From assembly GCA_000708835.1 (NCBI GenBank), contig DF237155.1, positions 79,496 through 143,495 of the forward strand: a DNA stretch of 64,000 bases. Reading direction: 5' to 3'. A program made the translations under genes and the position numbers. Below, piece by piece: positions 34,117-47,960 of this stretch (positions are counted from its first letter, which is position 1; every line of letters begins with the position of its first letter). The notes beneath the pieces were generated by a model. That model saw nothing but the letters and a program-made list of their open reading frames with translations, was not told the origin of the DNA and did not search any database. This DNA comes from Klebsormidium nitens (Eukaryota; Streptophyta; Klebsormidiophyceae; Klebsormidiales; Klebsormidiaceae).

Positions 34117-34894
34117 TTATAGAGCTGGCTCTACTTCGGCCAGGACCTCTTTCGCGCTTTTGTATTCTTCACTTTCTTGCAAGCTTGCATCTGCCTCTCC
34201 TTCCTCCTGTATGGAAGTTGGAAACAACATGTTTAGAAGCGGATTCCATACTTGATTGTCCATCCAAAGGGTGGTGGCTGCTCCAGGTTTCATCCGTAGC
34301 AGATTGTGTGTTTCTGAGATGCAAAATAAGCAGCGTTATTTGATAAGGGCGCCAAATAGGCCAAATATGCAAAGCAGCTCACCACCGCTGACTGTAGATC
34401 CTGAAACGCGTTCTGCAATCTCTTCTTTGCATCTGGGATCATCATTTGTGTCTCCCCCAGCACACTCTCCTGCAAGGGAAAGCCCGGCTTAGACATGGTT
34501 CATTTGCTGCTGAAGTAATTTGAAAGCATAAGAGCAGAGTTCAACATGTAAAAGCTCAGGCTAACCATGAACCAGTATGTGCAGGCCTTCGTTCAGAGAC
34601 TGCTTTTGTATGAGAGTGTCACTCTTTTTCTTGTTTCAAAATTGTCAATTGAAGAATCAGAACCCAAAATAGTGAAGCACAGAACTCATGAATTGCTGTG
34701 ATATCAGTGTCTCAGAAATTGGACTACGGAAGCATGAATACCTGCTGCTTCAGGTCGTGAGAGTCAGCCCCCTCTGCCTTCATCTTCTCTGTCCGAGCTA
34801 ATTCCATCTGGAGCTCCTTCTCATAGGAATTCACCTCTTTGAACACCCGCTTCAAAGTCCCCGTCTTTATTTTGATGTTCTTTTGAGACGCCAT
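34117..34894 (-). CDS. TBCA: Tubulin-folding cofactor A
   Basis: Three exons, 34742-34894, 34383-34469 and 34117-34206, all phase 0, give 109 residues, the usual length. TBCA is a small three-helix cytosolic chaperone that takes beta-tubulin from the CCT chaperonin and passes it to the alpha/beta dimer assembly pathway. Diagnostic family blocks: IKIKTGTLKRVFKE with YEKELQMELARTEKM in helix 1, ESVLGETQMMIPDAKKRL in helix 2, and EEYKSAKEVLAEVEPAL at the end. The first donor is GTATTC, weaker than the others. Divergent to the xylanase gene, 779 bp between starts. Confidence 0.95.
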
Positions 34895-35673
34895 ATTGCT
34901 TTTCTCTTTATTTCTCTTTAGTGCACCTGATTTTCAACACATCGAAGGATATTAGCCAATCCGACCAATCAGGAAGCTTTCATTCAAGCATGCCCCGTTG
35001 ACCTCCAAAGTTTTTGCAGCGGCTCCTAGGTTGCTGAATGCGTCAGCTCAAATGCCTCCTGCTTTCTGCGCTCGTTGAAACGACGAGCTCTTCCGTCAGC
35101 GACTTTCGGTTAGCCTCCAGCGTAGCCAGGCCCGGGCAGTTCACCATAGAGCGGCCCGCGCGATTGAGAGGTCGGTAGGTCTCAGAGCTCAGGTAGTCTA
35201 GGACGCCCGAGTTCGCAGTGCAGACTTGCACACTCTGTCTAGGGTAGGAGGATCCTAAGGCTAGAGACCGAGATCGAGGCTCGACTTGTATATTTTCGGA
35301 CTGTTGGCTTTGCCGACCCATTTATACCGGGCTCGTGTGTGTGTGTAGCTCTCAAATTTCCAAGCACCAGGTGGCATAACCCACCTCGATGACCAACTTT
35401 GTGACAGGCACCCGAACGCCTGACCAGCTCAGGCCCCGGGCGTAATATTGGAACTTTCGGCTTACTTTAATTTACAAGGCCCCGAATGAACCGAGCGTGG
35501 GGAAAGTCCTACCGGCCACCTACCGTTGCAGCAGTAATGCACGAGGTTAACTGCTGCAACCAAGGGAACATGAGATGTCCAAAGCCCAAGGCTAAGCTAG
35601 GCGCTGCGCCTGAGCTGAGCTGAAAACCGGGTGTTGCACCACTGGCACCAAGGAGGACGCCAGGGCATCACGT
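34895..35673. promoter_or_regulatory. Divergent region between TBCA and the GH10 gene
   Basis: 779 bp separating two start codons on opposite strands. A 92-codon minus frame (35043-35321) has no recognisable domain. If the xylanase has a signal-peptide exon, it could lie here; I did not find one. Confidence 0.4.
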
Positions 35674-38600
35674 ATGATGAACGGAGCTTCTTCTGTGACC
35701 AGCTGCAATGTTGCCACCAATCCTGACTTCGAGGCTGGCTCAACAGGATGGGGCCCGATGGGAGGGTGCCGACTGCAGATCTTTTCTGCAACACCGGGGC
35801 CGTTCATTCAACCGCAGTCTGGGCGCAACTACCTGGTGGTTACTGGCAGGACTCAGGTGAATGATCTCAAGCCTAGAAGTGAAGAAACTCGTGATCACTG
35901 AGGAATGCTGCACAAGAGCAGGTGATGATCAGCCCCGTCAGTACAGCGCATTCTGCCGATGACCATCACGTAGGATGCTCATTCTCTGCATGCAAGTCTT
36001 GCTTTTCCCCTCCACTGTCCCGCTGTGCTAGACCCGGAGTGATTGTGCCTCCAATGCACCATTAGAGTTCTTCAAGTCAGGACAGACTGGGTCACTGCAC
36101 CACCACCGTTTTTCAATGAGCCAATGCTGAGAACCCTGGCACTTGCTCCTCACCCCCCAGATATTCATACAGGTGGTAGGATGGCAGTCATCAAAGCAAT
36201 CTGCGCTGTTTGACTAAGCTTCCCAAACTCCACTGTCACCTTTCAAGAAGTTCCTTAAAATAACTTCCCCCTTCAATATGAGCCACCACCAAGTACAGGT
36301 CAATGATAGGTGGGGTACTGTGGGTGTTTGATCTGGGATGATTGCTCACAAGGCTTTCAGTTTGTCCAACGCAGGAGTGGGAAGGCATCTCTCAGCACCT
36401 GCAGTTTGAAAAGTCAGTTCCACATCTCATATATGCGTGGGTCCGAGTTGCAAACGCCCCCACAGCAACTGTGACGGCCACACTGTCAATCGGACAAGCC
36501 CCCAACGTCCGATACATACCCGTTGGGAAGGTGAGAAGTTGTGACACTGAAAGTATCACAGACATGTGTGCTTGAGGACACTTGCCCCAAAGTGATGCAA
36601 CAGATACGTTGGAATGCCAAGGAGAAATGTTTAGTGTGTGTATAAAGTGCAGATTGGTGTCTCAAGCTTCAGATCAACTTGTGGACAACGTCCAAAAATA
36701 TCAGACTCCAACGAAATGAAGCTGATTCTTCTCTATCAACCTCTTCCAGGTTGTTGCGAGTTGTAACGAGTGGGTGCAACTGGTCGGCAGCTTGCAGCTC
36801 GAAGCTGCAGACCCGCCCCTGGGTAATCTGTATTTCTCTGGTGCCCCTCCTGGAGTCGACATCCTGCTGAACAACGTCTATGTCCTGCGTGACACCCTGA
36901 TTGAGCAAGTCTTGTCGTCTGCACAGCCTCAGGTATGTACTTTTGCATCGTTTTCATTTCGCTTCATGTAAGCGTATGCTGGATCTCTGAGTGCTTTCAT
37001 AGGTTCTGCCGTCGGATGTTTCCTCGGAAGGCCCTTTTTCCACGGTTAAGCTTTGATACGTAGGCGTGCATGTTCTCTAAACTGACCTTCACCGATCGAA
37101 AGCGGCCTTTAAAGGTTCCTTGAAAATACTCACATGCTGCTTTCGAAAATCAACACTATTCTGCAACTCACGATTCCACCACTATACTCAAGAGGGAAAA
37201 CTGAAACGGAACAAACGAAACTCCATGATAAAGCCGACTTTCTCTTTACAGTCGGGCCCTTACAACGTTCTCCGGAACTCTGATTTCAGCGAGGGCGCCT
37301 TCTGGTGGTTCCCAGCGGGGGCCTGCCAGACCCAAGTCTTTGCGGGCAGTGCGCAGGTGTCCCCAAAAAGGTAACTCACGTTCGTTGACAATCTACAATT
37401 CTGGATATATGTGCGTTACACCGAAGCCGTGACTCTTCACTGAGTTGGACCTTTCCCTGCTCGACTTCCTTCCGTGACCATGAGTCGAAGCCGCCATGAA
37501 TGGGAACCTGCATTTGTGAATTCAAAGCTTAAAAACTGGATGTGCCATGATCCTGTCCATCATGCACGTTTCTAACCCATCGCCTTGCTCTGCCCCAGCG
37601 GCGCGTTTTTCCTCTGCACCTACCAGAGAACGAACCCATGGGAGGGCCCCGCGCAGATGCTGACGGGCAAGCTTCGAGCGGGCTTGGAGTACCGCCTGTC
37701 CGCAAGCGTGCGGGTGGGAAACGCTCCTTCGGCACAGGTAAGAGTGACTTCCTGTCGGTCCTTCACGTCTGCCTAAAAACGTTAGCCGTTTTCACTGGGT
37801 TCAATCTTGACCAGCGGTAATCGCGCGGAACAAGGACTGGGTTCTTGAATCATAACGAGGCGTTGCGGACATTGCTCGGGTCCTGACCTAAATGAGAATG
37901 AACGTCCTCTCGACCCTCCGTCATCGACACTTCTGTTTGCAGCCACTCGGACTTAGATAGCCGCACGTTTCTCCATCGATTTCTCGTTTCTGCAGGTGAA
38001 AGCGAGCTTGCGGGTCGAGTACGGTCAACGAAGCAGTTTCGTATACGTGGGGGCGGTCACTGCGTCCGATCAGAACTGGACCGACTTGAAGGGCGCATTC
38101 ACATTGGACGAGGTGCCCTCACGCTCCCACCTCTACTTCGAAGGCCCGGCCGCGGGAGTCGACATCCTGTTGGACCAAGTGGAGCTCGCGCCGGCCGACG
38201 TAACAAGGCACTGCCGGCAGGTATTTGGCATGTCTATCTCTCAGCGCTACGTTATTGTACTTGGTGCTGGAAGACGGCAGTTGACGCCTGCGGCCTCATC
38301 CCATTCTGCTCGTCGATCCGTGCCAGGAACTTCACTGTCACCGGTTGGAAGCTTCGTGGTGCAAGATTAAGATTTCGTTCATATGGTGGTTTTCCTCTAT
38401 TTCTTCCTGCCGTTCAGATGCAGAGGAATATTTTGTAAACTGACTTGACGCTTCGTTCTTTCAAGACCGTGTCAGCTTAAAGCCCATGTCAGATCGCGAA
38501 GCCTCCCAAAAGACTTCTCCCGAGCTCTCACAAGTGTCCCTTCCACAAATATCCCCAGAGCACGCCTGACGTCAAAGTAACACACTTTCGCATCGCCGTC

Positions 38601-41600
38601 AATGCCCCGGTTTGCAGAGCGCGGCTACCACCGGCGTTAACCTCGTCCAAAACCCCGACTTCCAACGCGGCACCGACTGCTGGATGCCCTTCGGAGTCAC
38701 CTTCGAGCTGGTACAAACCGGGCCCCTGCTGCCCCCGGGCGGCGGTCCGTACCTGCGCGCCTGGAACCGGTCTGCCACGTGGCAGGGCCCCGCGCAGAGC
38801 TTCGGCGGTAGCACGATCAGGCCGGGGGCGGAGTACGAAGTGAAGGCACTGCTGAGGGTCGCGGGCGCATCTTGTGCGCCCCTGCAGATGGCAGCCAGGG
38901 TGAGACGCGAGGCAGCAGAAATCTCCGCTTCGTTTCGTGTCCTGTAGGTCATCGAGAGTACTCTGTGCACGGGTGCCGAGGACGGAGACTGGGGCTCTTT
39001 TTGCAGCTTTCATGGCAAAGCAGCCAGTGGTTAAATGGTTCTTTGCAGGCCCTGACAAGGGGTAAAGTCCAGCTGCCTAGTCGTTTTGAAACATGCGACT
39101 TTCGTGCACCGCGCAGCCATTGCGTGGAGCGTCTTCAGAGTGCTTCGGTCGAACGGCCTCTGCCGCTACCCTCAATACGTGACTTTCGCAACTGAAGTTG
39201 GTCGTAAGGCATTCGCCACCGGCTTCGACCATAAGAAAGATCCCGGAAATCGCTAGCGGGAAAAGCCGTTTCTTAGAGTCCCTCTTCGGATTCAGAAGCG
39301 GACCTCGGTGAACTGTCCCTTTCCATTTTGAGACTGCATTTCTGCCGACTCACTATGCGCCCGCGGCTCGTGCTTTGCAGATCACGTTCACGGACGGCAA
39401 GCAGGACTACCATTTTTGCGGTGACTTCGAAGCCACGGACGACGCCTGGGCTGAGCTGGCGGGCACTCTGAGCCTGGACCGGCCCGCGAAGGAGGTGCTG
39501 CTATACGTCCAGAGCGCTCCCGCGGGAGTGGACATTCTGCTCGCGCGCATGTCGCTGGTGGAGGTCGACCTGGCGCAGCACAGGCAGCAGCTGGCGGAGC
39601 AGACGGATAAGGTGAGCGGAAAGACGTATGTGGATTCAGATGTTTTCGAGGAGGCCTGAGGAAATGGAACCGTTTGTTTTGCTTGACAGCCCTTTTGATG
39701 AAGCGCGTGAAAAGTTTGGCGTTGGACCAAATCGCCGAGTCTCGGTCGAGAAGGCCTGCTCCCATAGTCGCTGCAGGCGGCCATGCGAAGCGGATCGAAT
39801 GGAGCCTACTTGCCTCTCAAAGGTTTCTTGAACAGCGTTTCGCTGTGAGACGCATTGAGCTGAATGACATTTACTGCGGGAACAATAGCTGAGAGGTCAT
39901 TCTCGGATGCAGTTGCGACGGCAGGACGTCGAGTTGGTGCTGTCTGACGAGAGTGGCAGCCCGCTGGCGGGAGCGCGCATTGAAGTCAACCAGGTCAAGC
40001 GCAGCTTCCCGTTCGGCTGCGTGTCGGGACCTCGCAACGTGCAGAACAAAGTGTAAGTTGCCGGGCCTGGCACAACATGCTCTTACCCTTAGAGAAACTT
40101 TGCCAACTCAGCTTTTACCTCTTGATTAAGCCCGCGTTGAAGTGACTGTGAGATAATCGAACAAGAAGCATGACGCGTTGATCTTGACCGCCTTGTTACA
40201 GTGATGGCTCTGGGCCCGCGCCTGGCGTCAGGGTACGTGAGGCGAAGGAGGGACCTACAGATGAATGTTTTGAGCCTTCTGGGAAGCCTTACCGTTCCCT
40301 CCACCGCAAGGGTTCAGGATGCGACGCAATCGCCGATCTTCGCCGGCAGCGGCATCCCTCCCCGGCCGATTGTCGATCATGCTGAGGCCTCAACAGGATC
40401 ATCCGCCAGCTCGGCAAATCTTTCGAACATTCAGAAGTCCTGAGAGCTGAGTTCCGATGCTGCGCAGGTGGGAGGCGTACTTTCTGAAGACGTTCAACTG
40501 GACGGTGTTCGAGAACGAGATGAAGTGGTACCATACGGAGGGCCAGCGCGGCCAGCTCAACTACCGCGACGCGGACGCGCTCATGGCCTGGGCCGACAAG
40601 CACGCGCTCAAAGTGCGCGGCCATTGCATCTTCTGGGAGGTGCGCGCTCGCGCTTAAAACCATCTACTGAAGCTTAGTCCAGTGGTTGTTTCTTTTAGAA
40701 ATCTGCAGAAGCGAAGACCGGTACTTCATCCTCAAGTTCGACCAACCGTCGAATTGGAAGAGCGGTATCTCAGCATCGATTCGTGCGATGGGGGTGTCAA
40801 AGTAGTAAGTCGGGGAAGTTCATACCAGACTGATTGCCAGATTGTGAAGTTGTAAATGTGATTCAATTCCCGGTTTCCCCTTTTGCAATGGATAAGCATT
40901 CCGAGACCAGCTCGGCCATCACACTGGAGCGTTTACCACAGGCAGTCAGAATTCATCTGGACCCGCCTGTGCATCTTCGGCCATCGCGATCAAAGATTAA
41001 AAACGGTTCGACAGGGTAAGAAGCAGACCTGACGCACTGATTGGACCGTTTCCTCACACGCACAATACTCCCCCAGGTAGAGAAGGGCGGCATCCCCGGG
41101 TGGCTCTGCCACGTGCCCCCCGCAGAGATCGCCCCCCTGGTTGAGAAGCGCCTCGAGATCGTGGAGCGGTACAAGGGCCGGCTCGCGCACTGGGACGTGA
41201 ACAACGAGATGCTGCACGGGGACTTCTTCCGGTCGCGCTGCGGGGAACAGATCATCCCGCACATGTTCCACCGGGCGCACCAGGTCGACCCGGGGTGCAA
41301 GCTGTTCGTGAACGACTTCAACGTGCTGTGCGGCGGGGACACTAATTCAGGGCCATATCGGTTGCGGGCGCAGGTGGGCGGTTGGGGAGCGGTGGTTTTT
41401 GACACCTTCTTGTCTGTTGCGATTGCTTTTTCTTGTGTTCATGCTCAAAAGGTAGAAAAAGCGGTGGGGGTTGAGATAGCGGTCGGTTGTGACGGATGTC
41501 TCATGTGCTGTGGATTGCGTATTCTTTTGTGCTCAGTCGGTAGGAAAGCGGTGCACAACCGAAGGCGCATAACTCAGCAAGGCGGGCAGTCTCCATCAAT

Positions 41601-42820
41601 TTTCCCATCGTTTTTTGTGAGTTTGGAAATCTCTTATGAGTAGGCTGCAGAGGCCCTGAGGGGCGAGACTGCATGCGAGGCGGCCTGTACTTGAGACACT
41701 ATCTTTATCGTGGATCAGCAGCTCGAAGAGGACTTTTGTGTACGCCCTTCAAGCCGCTGCCGAGCCAGCGTGGGAGCCGGCAAACGACACTTGCCTATGC
41801 AGCAACTTCAGTCCGTTCACTAATGGTTTTCGGATTCATCCTGCAGCGCAAGGCCGTCTAATGATAATTACCGCCGCACTTAACTTCTTTCCTCCGTGGT
41901 TCTCCCCAGGTACAAAAGCTGTTATCGCAGGGGGTGCCCGTGCACGGCATCGGCTGCCAGGCCCACGTGGACCGGCCCACCCCGGTGGGCGTCCGGCAGC
42001 GGCTGGACGTCCTGGCGACCACGGGGCTGCCCATCTGGCTCACGGAGCTGGACGTCAACCAGAAGGACGAGAACGAGAGGGCGGAACGGCTCGAGGTGAG
42101 GCGGACGCTTGGCTTGGCGTATGATTGGTCAAGACAAAAAGAGAGGAATCGATGCAGGTGGGATTTAGATGTTGGTAAGATGGAGTCCAGGTTTCGGTGC
42201 CCCAGAGTCAAAGCCGGTACATGAAAGGAAAAGCCTGAAGCGGGAGGTTTTTGTGGGTGCAGAAATTGGCTCCGCTGAGCATTTGGACGTGATGTCGCAC
42301 CCGCTTATTGGCCGGTCGGTCTCGACGCGTGAGCCGAGTAGACCTTTGGATCACAGGTTTCCGAACACATTGCATTTCAACATGTTACAATCATAGGGAA
42401 GCTTCGTATTGCAACCTCTTCTGAACGCCAAGCTAGTAGGAGTGTTGAGTTTCTGCGACGAAAGCCTCCTTCTTTGTGCAGGTCATTCTGCGTGAATCAT
42501 TCGGTCACCCGGCTGTCGAAGGCATCGTTCTGTGGGGTTTCATGGAGGGCTTCATGTGGACCAAGGGCGGAATCTTGGTGCGAAGCGATGGCACGCCGAA
42601 TGCGGCGGGGCGGTGCATGGAGGCGCTGCTCGAGGAATGGACGACCAAAGATATTTTAGGGCAGGTGGGGCCGGACGGCAAGTTTGTGTTCCGGGGTTAT
42701 CTGGGAGACTACGAAGCGAAGGTGACAGGAGCGGACGGTCTGGTGAGGAAAGGCGTGTTTACACTGGAACGGAACGCGGAGACGGTGCAAGCGGTTGTGA
42801 GACTCGAGAAAGTGCAGTAG
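35674..42820 (+). CDS. GH10 endo-1,4-beta-xylanase with three CBM22 modules
   Basis: Cleaves beta-1,4-xylan, presumably in the cell wall. Thirteen exons: 35674-35856, 36375-36530, 36750-36932, 37252-37370, 37599-37737, 37996-38220, 38618-38899, 39381-39611, 39913-40052, 40468-40639, 41077-41373, 41910-42095 and 42482-42820. All are in frame, giving 883 residues. Three CBM22-type modules (about residues 1-174, 175-335 and 336-506) each open N-x-DF and close with GVDIL. The GH10 barrel spans 507-883. The acid/base Glu is in HWDVNNEM (residue about 654) and the nucleophile in WLTELDV (about 755). Other marks are FPFGC, ENEMKWY, HCIFWE and LWGFMEG. The order CBM22x3-GH10 is that of plant XYN1-type xylanases. 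One donor (40640) is GTGCGC. No signal peptide is visible at the chosen ATG. Either a first exon is missing or export is unconventional. Confidence 0.93.
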
Positions 42821-44472
42821 GTACGGTCCGAATCACGGCAAGTGTATTCAATTATCGGCGCAAGTAACCAGGCGGGCGAGGTATTGATGGAAGGGGCAGA
42901 AGAGTTGAGACCCGCGAGTTGAGGCCGGTCGAATAGCGCCGGCGACCGCACAGGAGTCACAGCAAGTTGCAGCAGCCGGCCATTTTTTAAAGTCGGGCTT
43001 GTATCATTTCTAGCTCTTAAGCACGCACATGCCCCAGCTAATATGCTCTGCGAGCCATAAAAACGGGGTCCATGACCGCATCGGGATTCGCATCAAGTTT
43101 TGCGATTTTGGACCCACAGAGTTGATGTGCCGTGTTCGACCGAAATGCACGTCACCTGTACGTACATAGAGTTGAAGGTTATGGTATTTTCAATCCAAGC
43201 CCCCACGATCACGTTATTCAAGCAACCCGGCGAGCAGACAACTGGCTCAAACCAACGGCATGTTGGCTGATGGGATCGAGTCTAATTTGCTGCAGCCAAA
43301 ATGAGTGAGTTTTTGACTTGAGCACCAAATCCACCAGGGAGCTCTGATCTGGCTGCGCGTGCATCCACTAGTCTGTATTTCCGCAACATGGCGTTATTCG
43401 AACCACATGACGGCCGGTCGCCATGCATGTGCTGGCAATTTAATCTAGACAGGGTCTACTTAAGTATCACTTTCCACAGTTGCAGAATATAGAGTGCAAA
43501 TGATGTCAAGAGCTATAGCTGGCTCATGAGCAAGATGCAGCATCTTCTTGTTTGTAATACACGCATCCCGGACGCGCGTCAGACAGATTGCATGTTAGAC
43601 AGGACAAGAACTTAAAACATCTGACACTCTGACGACAGTCCCAAGGTGGCTGGCCCTTTGCTTAGTTGAGAACATACAGTCTTTTGTTCATATCACCACT
43701 ACGGCAACTTCGCGGATATATCCACCCACTCTTGCATATCACGATCTGGCAGGCCGTTGCCATACCTGCCTGCCAAACATGGATGAATATGGAAGACCGC
43801 CTTGTTCTCGTTTACAATCCCAAGTGCAGGGTACGTATTCCGGTTACAGCTGTCAGCCACACGGCACGCAAACTTCAACAGCCCTAGTCGGAGGAAGGAA
43901 CCTACACTTCCGAGACGTCCTTCTTCTACCGCCTGCTTCCAGGCCTTTGAGACGCGCTGCAGGCGCCCCAGCTCCCCTAGATCAAGGTCAAGTGCAGAAA
44001 GATAACCGCACTAGATCAACACATTGACGTCATCCGGCCGGCCGGTCTTTAAAGAGGCTGGGCGCTCGTTTGGACTTGGCTTGCAAAATTGGACGCAGAA
44101 CCCACGACTCACGAGAGCATTCTGTAGAGGGCATGAGCACACTCTGTAGAGACTGCTTTCAAGCATGCCCCAAGCATACCTATGTTGCAAAATGCAGACT
44201 TGAAGGCTAGCTCCCTGTGCAGCCCAAAATCGAGGGGGAGTGCGCAAAGTGATCGGTGGGCGGACACCCGGGTGATCACCATTTTTGAGTTACGACGAAG
44301 TAAGCCCTGACAGATCGCTGTATGAATGTTCCTAACCCAAAGGGTTATTGATCACCGGGCAGGACCCGACCGACGATTTGCCCATCCCGGAGTCCAGCCA
44401 CCACAGCCAGAAAGAAGTCTTTAACTGAAGTTTCATGACTAATTGGAGTGCGTTTCAAGTTCAAGTTCAACC
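42821..44472. other. Intergenic between xylanase and BASS genes
   Basis: About 1.65 kb between two plus-strand genes. It must include the xylanase 3' end and the BASS promoter. Small frames at 43666-44027 lack support. No repeat or RNA gene seen. Confidence 0.4.
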
Positions 44473-47400
44473 ATGGCGCCAATGCCAATGGCTACATCTG
44501 TAGATCTGAGTTGCTGGAGGCCTGTGGGGTCCATTTGTATTACACAAGGGGTTCCTGAATCTGTTGCCAACCAAATTACAAGCAATCTTAAGAAACATGG
44601 TCTTCACTCCACCATACAAAGTAGAAGACCGCACAATGCCACCCTTTCAAGTCATCAGCAACCACCACCTCGCGTACAGCATATAGATTATCACTTCAAA
44701 CAGGTGCAGCTTAGAAACCAGTCAGCTCTCTTCTTCAATTTTAGCAGCATTTTCCGATCTAAACGCATTCGACAACACGTCCTCAAGCAGAGGAAGGGTC
44801 CACCCTGGCTGGCTGGCATAAAGAAGCGCACCCGGCAAAAATGTATTGAAGCCGTTAGAGCCATTGCTGAATCACAAGAACCTGAAGCTTCTCTTGACAA
44901 CGGCAATGAGGACAATGCGGACAAGAGAACGTGGCAAGACTGGTTGGGGCTGGCAACTAGTTTGTACCCCGTGTATGTCTCGCTGGGGGCACTTCTGGCG
45001 GTGGTTCGACCGTCATCCTTTGCATGGTTCTGTGCGGTGAGCAGCCAAGCAGAAAGCGCTCAGAAGCGCGAAAAACTGGAACTCCTGGTCCCTTTTCTGT
45101 ACCACCTCTAGATCTTTGTGCCCTGCCTCTGGCGCCCCCACCACTTCTTGTCGCTTAGCTCTCTAGTTGTTGATAATCAAAAGAGACCCTGGCAGGGTCT
45201 TGTCTGGCAATCTCTCTACATACTAACTAAGAGGTCTTGCACACCCCGAAGGAAGACCCCCAAAACTGACCTATCGCTGTTGCTTTCGCCAGGGCGGGCC
45301 AACTTTGTACAGCTCTGCTTTGGGGATCATCATGCTGTCTATGGGCCTCACAATGGGGTGGGAGGACCTGCGGGCCTTGTTACTAGGCCATCCCGCGGCC
45401 ATCGCATTCGGCTTTGCCGCGCAGTATGTCCTGATGCCGCTCCTAGGCTTAGTGGTTAGTCACGCGCTCGGGCTGCCCTCGGCGCTGGCAGCGGGGGTGG
45501 TTCTGCTGTCGTGCTGTCCAGGAGGGACTGCTTCCAATGTGGTGAGTCGCAGCACTATGCAAGCGCTGGTATCTTGCGTACTAACGAGGCCAGGTTGCTT
45601 AGAGAATGAAGTAGAGGTCAGAATCTTGTGTTGTCGGTGCCATCACAGATGGTGGTGAGTTGTCATATAGGAGGTTGGTCACAGTCGTCCAACGTGAGTT
45701 GTGCACACCGAAACAAGCATGTCTGCAGATGGACGCAACTGTCACATGAGGGGAGAGTAAGGCGACAGTTACTTTCCAAGCCTCCGCTGCTTGCACAATC
45801 ATCTCCAACCCCAACCGAGTTGCGCTTCTGCCGCAGTCCGAGTTATCCTGCTTCGAGCTGGTTTTCTCTTTGTTATCCAGGTGACCTTGATTGGGTATGG
45901 CGACGTCCCGCTGTCCATCATGATGACCATCTGCACCACCTTTGGAGCTGTGATCATGACGCCCTTCCTGATGCAAACACTGGCGGGCACGCTGGTGCCC
46001 ATTGACGCAGCGGGACTTGCGCTCAGCACACTACAGGTAAGGCAGTGCCACAACCAGACATGTACATTCCCTGGGTTCTAGAGGATCCGAGATTGGGCTG
46101 GAGCAATACCGACATCAGAGGAATGAAAATGTTTCAGAGATTGACCTGTTGAAGTAAGACTGAGCAAAGGCATGGCGGTATGGCTTGAACTTTTTCACAG
46201 CCCATACTGTGTGCGTTGATGAACCGAAAGTCGGTACAAGCTTTTGTAGTAATTTCAGAGCACTCACTGCCATCCAGGCTTCCAGTTAGCCACAGAGTCA
46301 TGCTGTCACCATCAGCCCTCACCACCCTGTTTTCCAGCTAGCCAGCGGCATGTTTTAGACCACTGCTCAGCTTCGTAATTTCAGACCGGCCGTAGAAACG
46401 CAGATCATTATACCAAAGTGTCCCTGCCAAATATTCATCATCTCCTGCGGATTTTCTTTTGCAACATACGGAGTCTCTCTTCAAGAGAATGTTGAAGAAT
46501 ACGGACTCGCATGCAGCAGCTCTTCCAACCAACCAACGAGCGCTACGGTCATTGATCGTTGCAGGTGGTTCTCCTCCCCGTGCTCCTGGGCATGACGTGC
46601 AAGAACTACTTTCCCCGGGCCGTCGAGAAAGTCCTCCCTTTTGCGCCCTTGACCGCGGTTTTAACGTCGTCACTGCTGGCAAGCAGGTAATCTCCCTTCT
46701 GTGCACTCTAGGAACGAGGAGATTGGGGCAATCTGAGAGGGATCGACTATCAGAAGAATCACCGTTCGCATGTTGTTGAAATATTCCAGCCAACGGTTCA
46801 TCGGTTCATGTTTCAAACACTTTGACTCTGAGGTCAGGAGCAGATGCGTGGAAACCCCACACACTTTCTGTCTGTGAGACACTCGTCTATGGTCCTTGCG
46901 GTAAACGGTGAACGTGCGATTTTCAGCCGCTAAGGCGAAAGGCAGCGGTTGGGTATTGTAAGGGAACTATTCTCCTTGTAGAAGGCGGGTCTGTTGGAAT
47001 GCCTGCCGATCAGCAGGGTCTGGAATCTGCAGACAGTGACTGTTCTCTTCCATATCTCAAGAAATGTGACAGGCTCGTATCTTCAGTAATAGACGTACCA
47101 CCTCGGCCGCTTTCGGAGTTTCCCCTCACTTTTGATCGTTAAACTCCGTGACGATATGAACATTGTGTCTGCGTCAACTCCTGACGTCACGAGCACTTCA
47201 AAGCTTTTTGGGTTCCAACTTTCTTCACCGTTCCTCGCAGCGTGTTCTCGGCCAACGTCCCCCTCTTCCAGCTCCCCTCCGGGGCCGCCGTGCAAGCGGC
47301 GCTCGGCACAGCTTCGCTAGCGAGCGACGCAGTGCTCCCCCTGGGGCGTATTGTTGCGGCCGTGTTTCTGGTTCACGCAGGGGGTTTCGGACTGGGCTAC

Positions 47401-47960
47401 CTGGTCGCGGTGTTAGCGGGGTTCAAGGAGGCGAGACGACGGGCGATCTCGATTGAGGTGAGCCGGCAAAGTGGAGAACCAGATCTGAGGCTGGCTGGCT
47501 CGATTGGTGCCGCATTCCGTTTTGGAGCCCGAGCGTCGTTGAACATCAGGACCAAAGCATCAACAAAGTCAATTTGAGAAAGTCCTCTCTTGTCAAGATG
47601 TCCGGAGGCGACGCCTTTGCCTTGGAAAGTTACTCTTTGCTCAGGAGAATAGGATCACGGGACAGGGATGGGCGACGGTAACGCTTTAATGCATTCCCAA
47701 CGCTTTGCCACACTGTCGCAAAAAATCGTCCTTAACCACTTTCCGTTTGCGTGCCTCAGGTCGGCATGCAGAACGCGTCGCTGGGTGTGGTCCTCGCGAC
47801 CAAGCACTTTGCCTCGCCGCTGACGCCCCTCCCGTGCGCCATCTCCGCCATCATGATGAACGTCATGGGCAGCAGCCTCGCGGTCGCATGGCGGCGACAG
47901 GGGGCCCCGCGAGAGACGGACGCGGTCGATACCTCACTAATTACGGAAGAGCGTTCTTGA
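44473..47960 (+). CDS. Plastid-type bile acid:sodium symporter family (BASS) transporter
   Basis: Six exons, 44473-45036, 45293-45541, 45881-46036, 46565-46686, 47241-47457 and 47760-47960, all in frame, give 502 residues. The first 160 residues are rich in Ser, Arg, Lys and Gln with few acidic residues, like a plastid transit peptide with a long linker. I started at the ATG 44473 (MAPMPMATS). From [17 protein letters not shown] onward come about nine or ten membrane spans. Family motifs: [46 protein letters not shown] and, near the C-terminus, [17 protein letters not shown] (residues 437-453), the typical GMQN helix break of BASS proteins. Plant BASS members import sodium-coupled organic acids such as pyruvate or glucosinolate precursors into plastids. 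The substrate cannot be told from sequence. Confidence 0.92.

Noticed and set aside
41041-41643. 200-codon frame read through the xylanase intron
   Set aside because: Only 41077-41373 is GH10; the rest is intron read-through past a GT donor.
43666-44027. Overlapping plus frames upstream of the BASS gene
   Set aside because: Short, in three overlapping frames, without domain or splice support.
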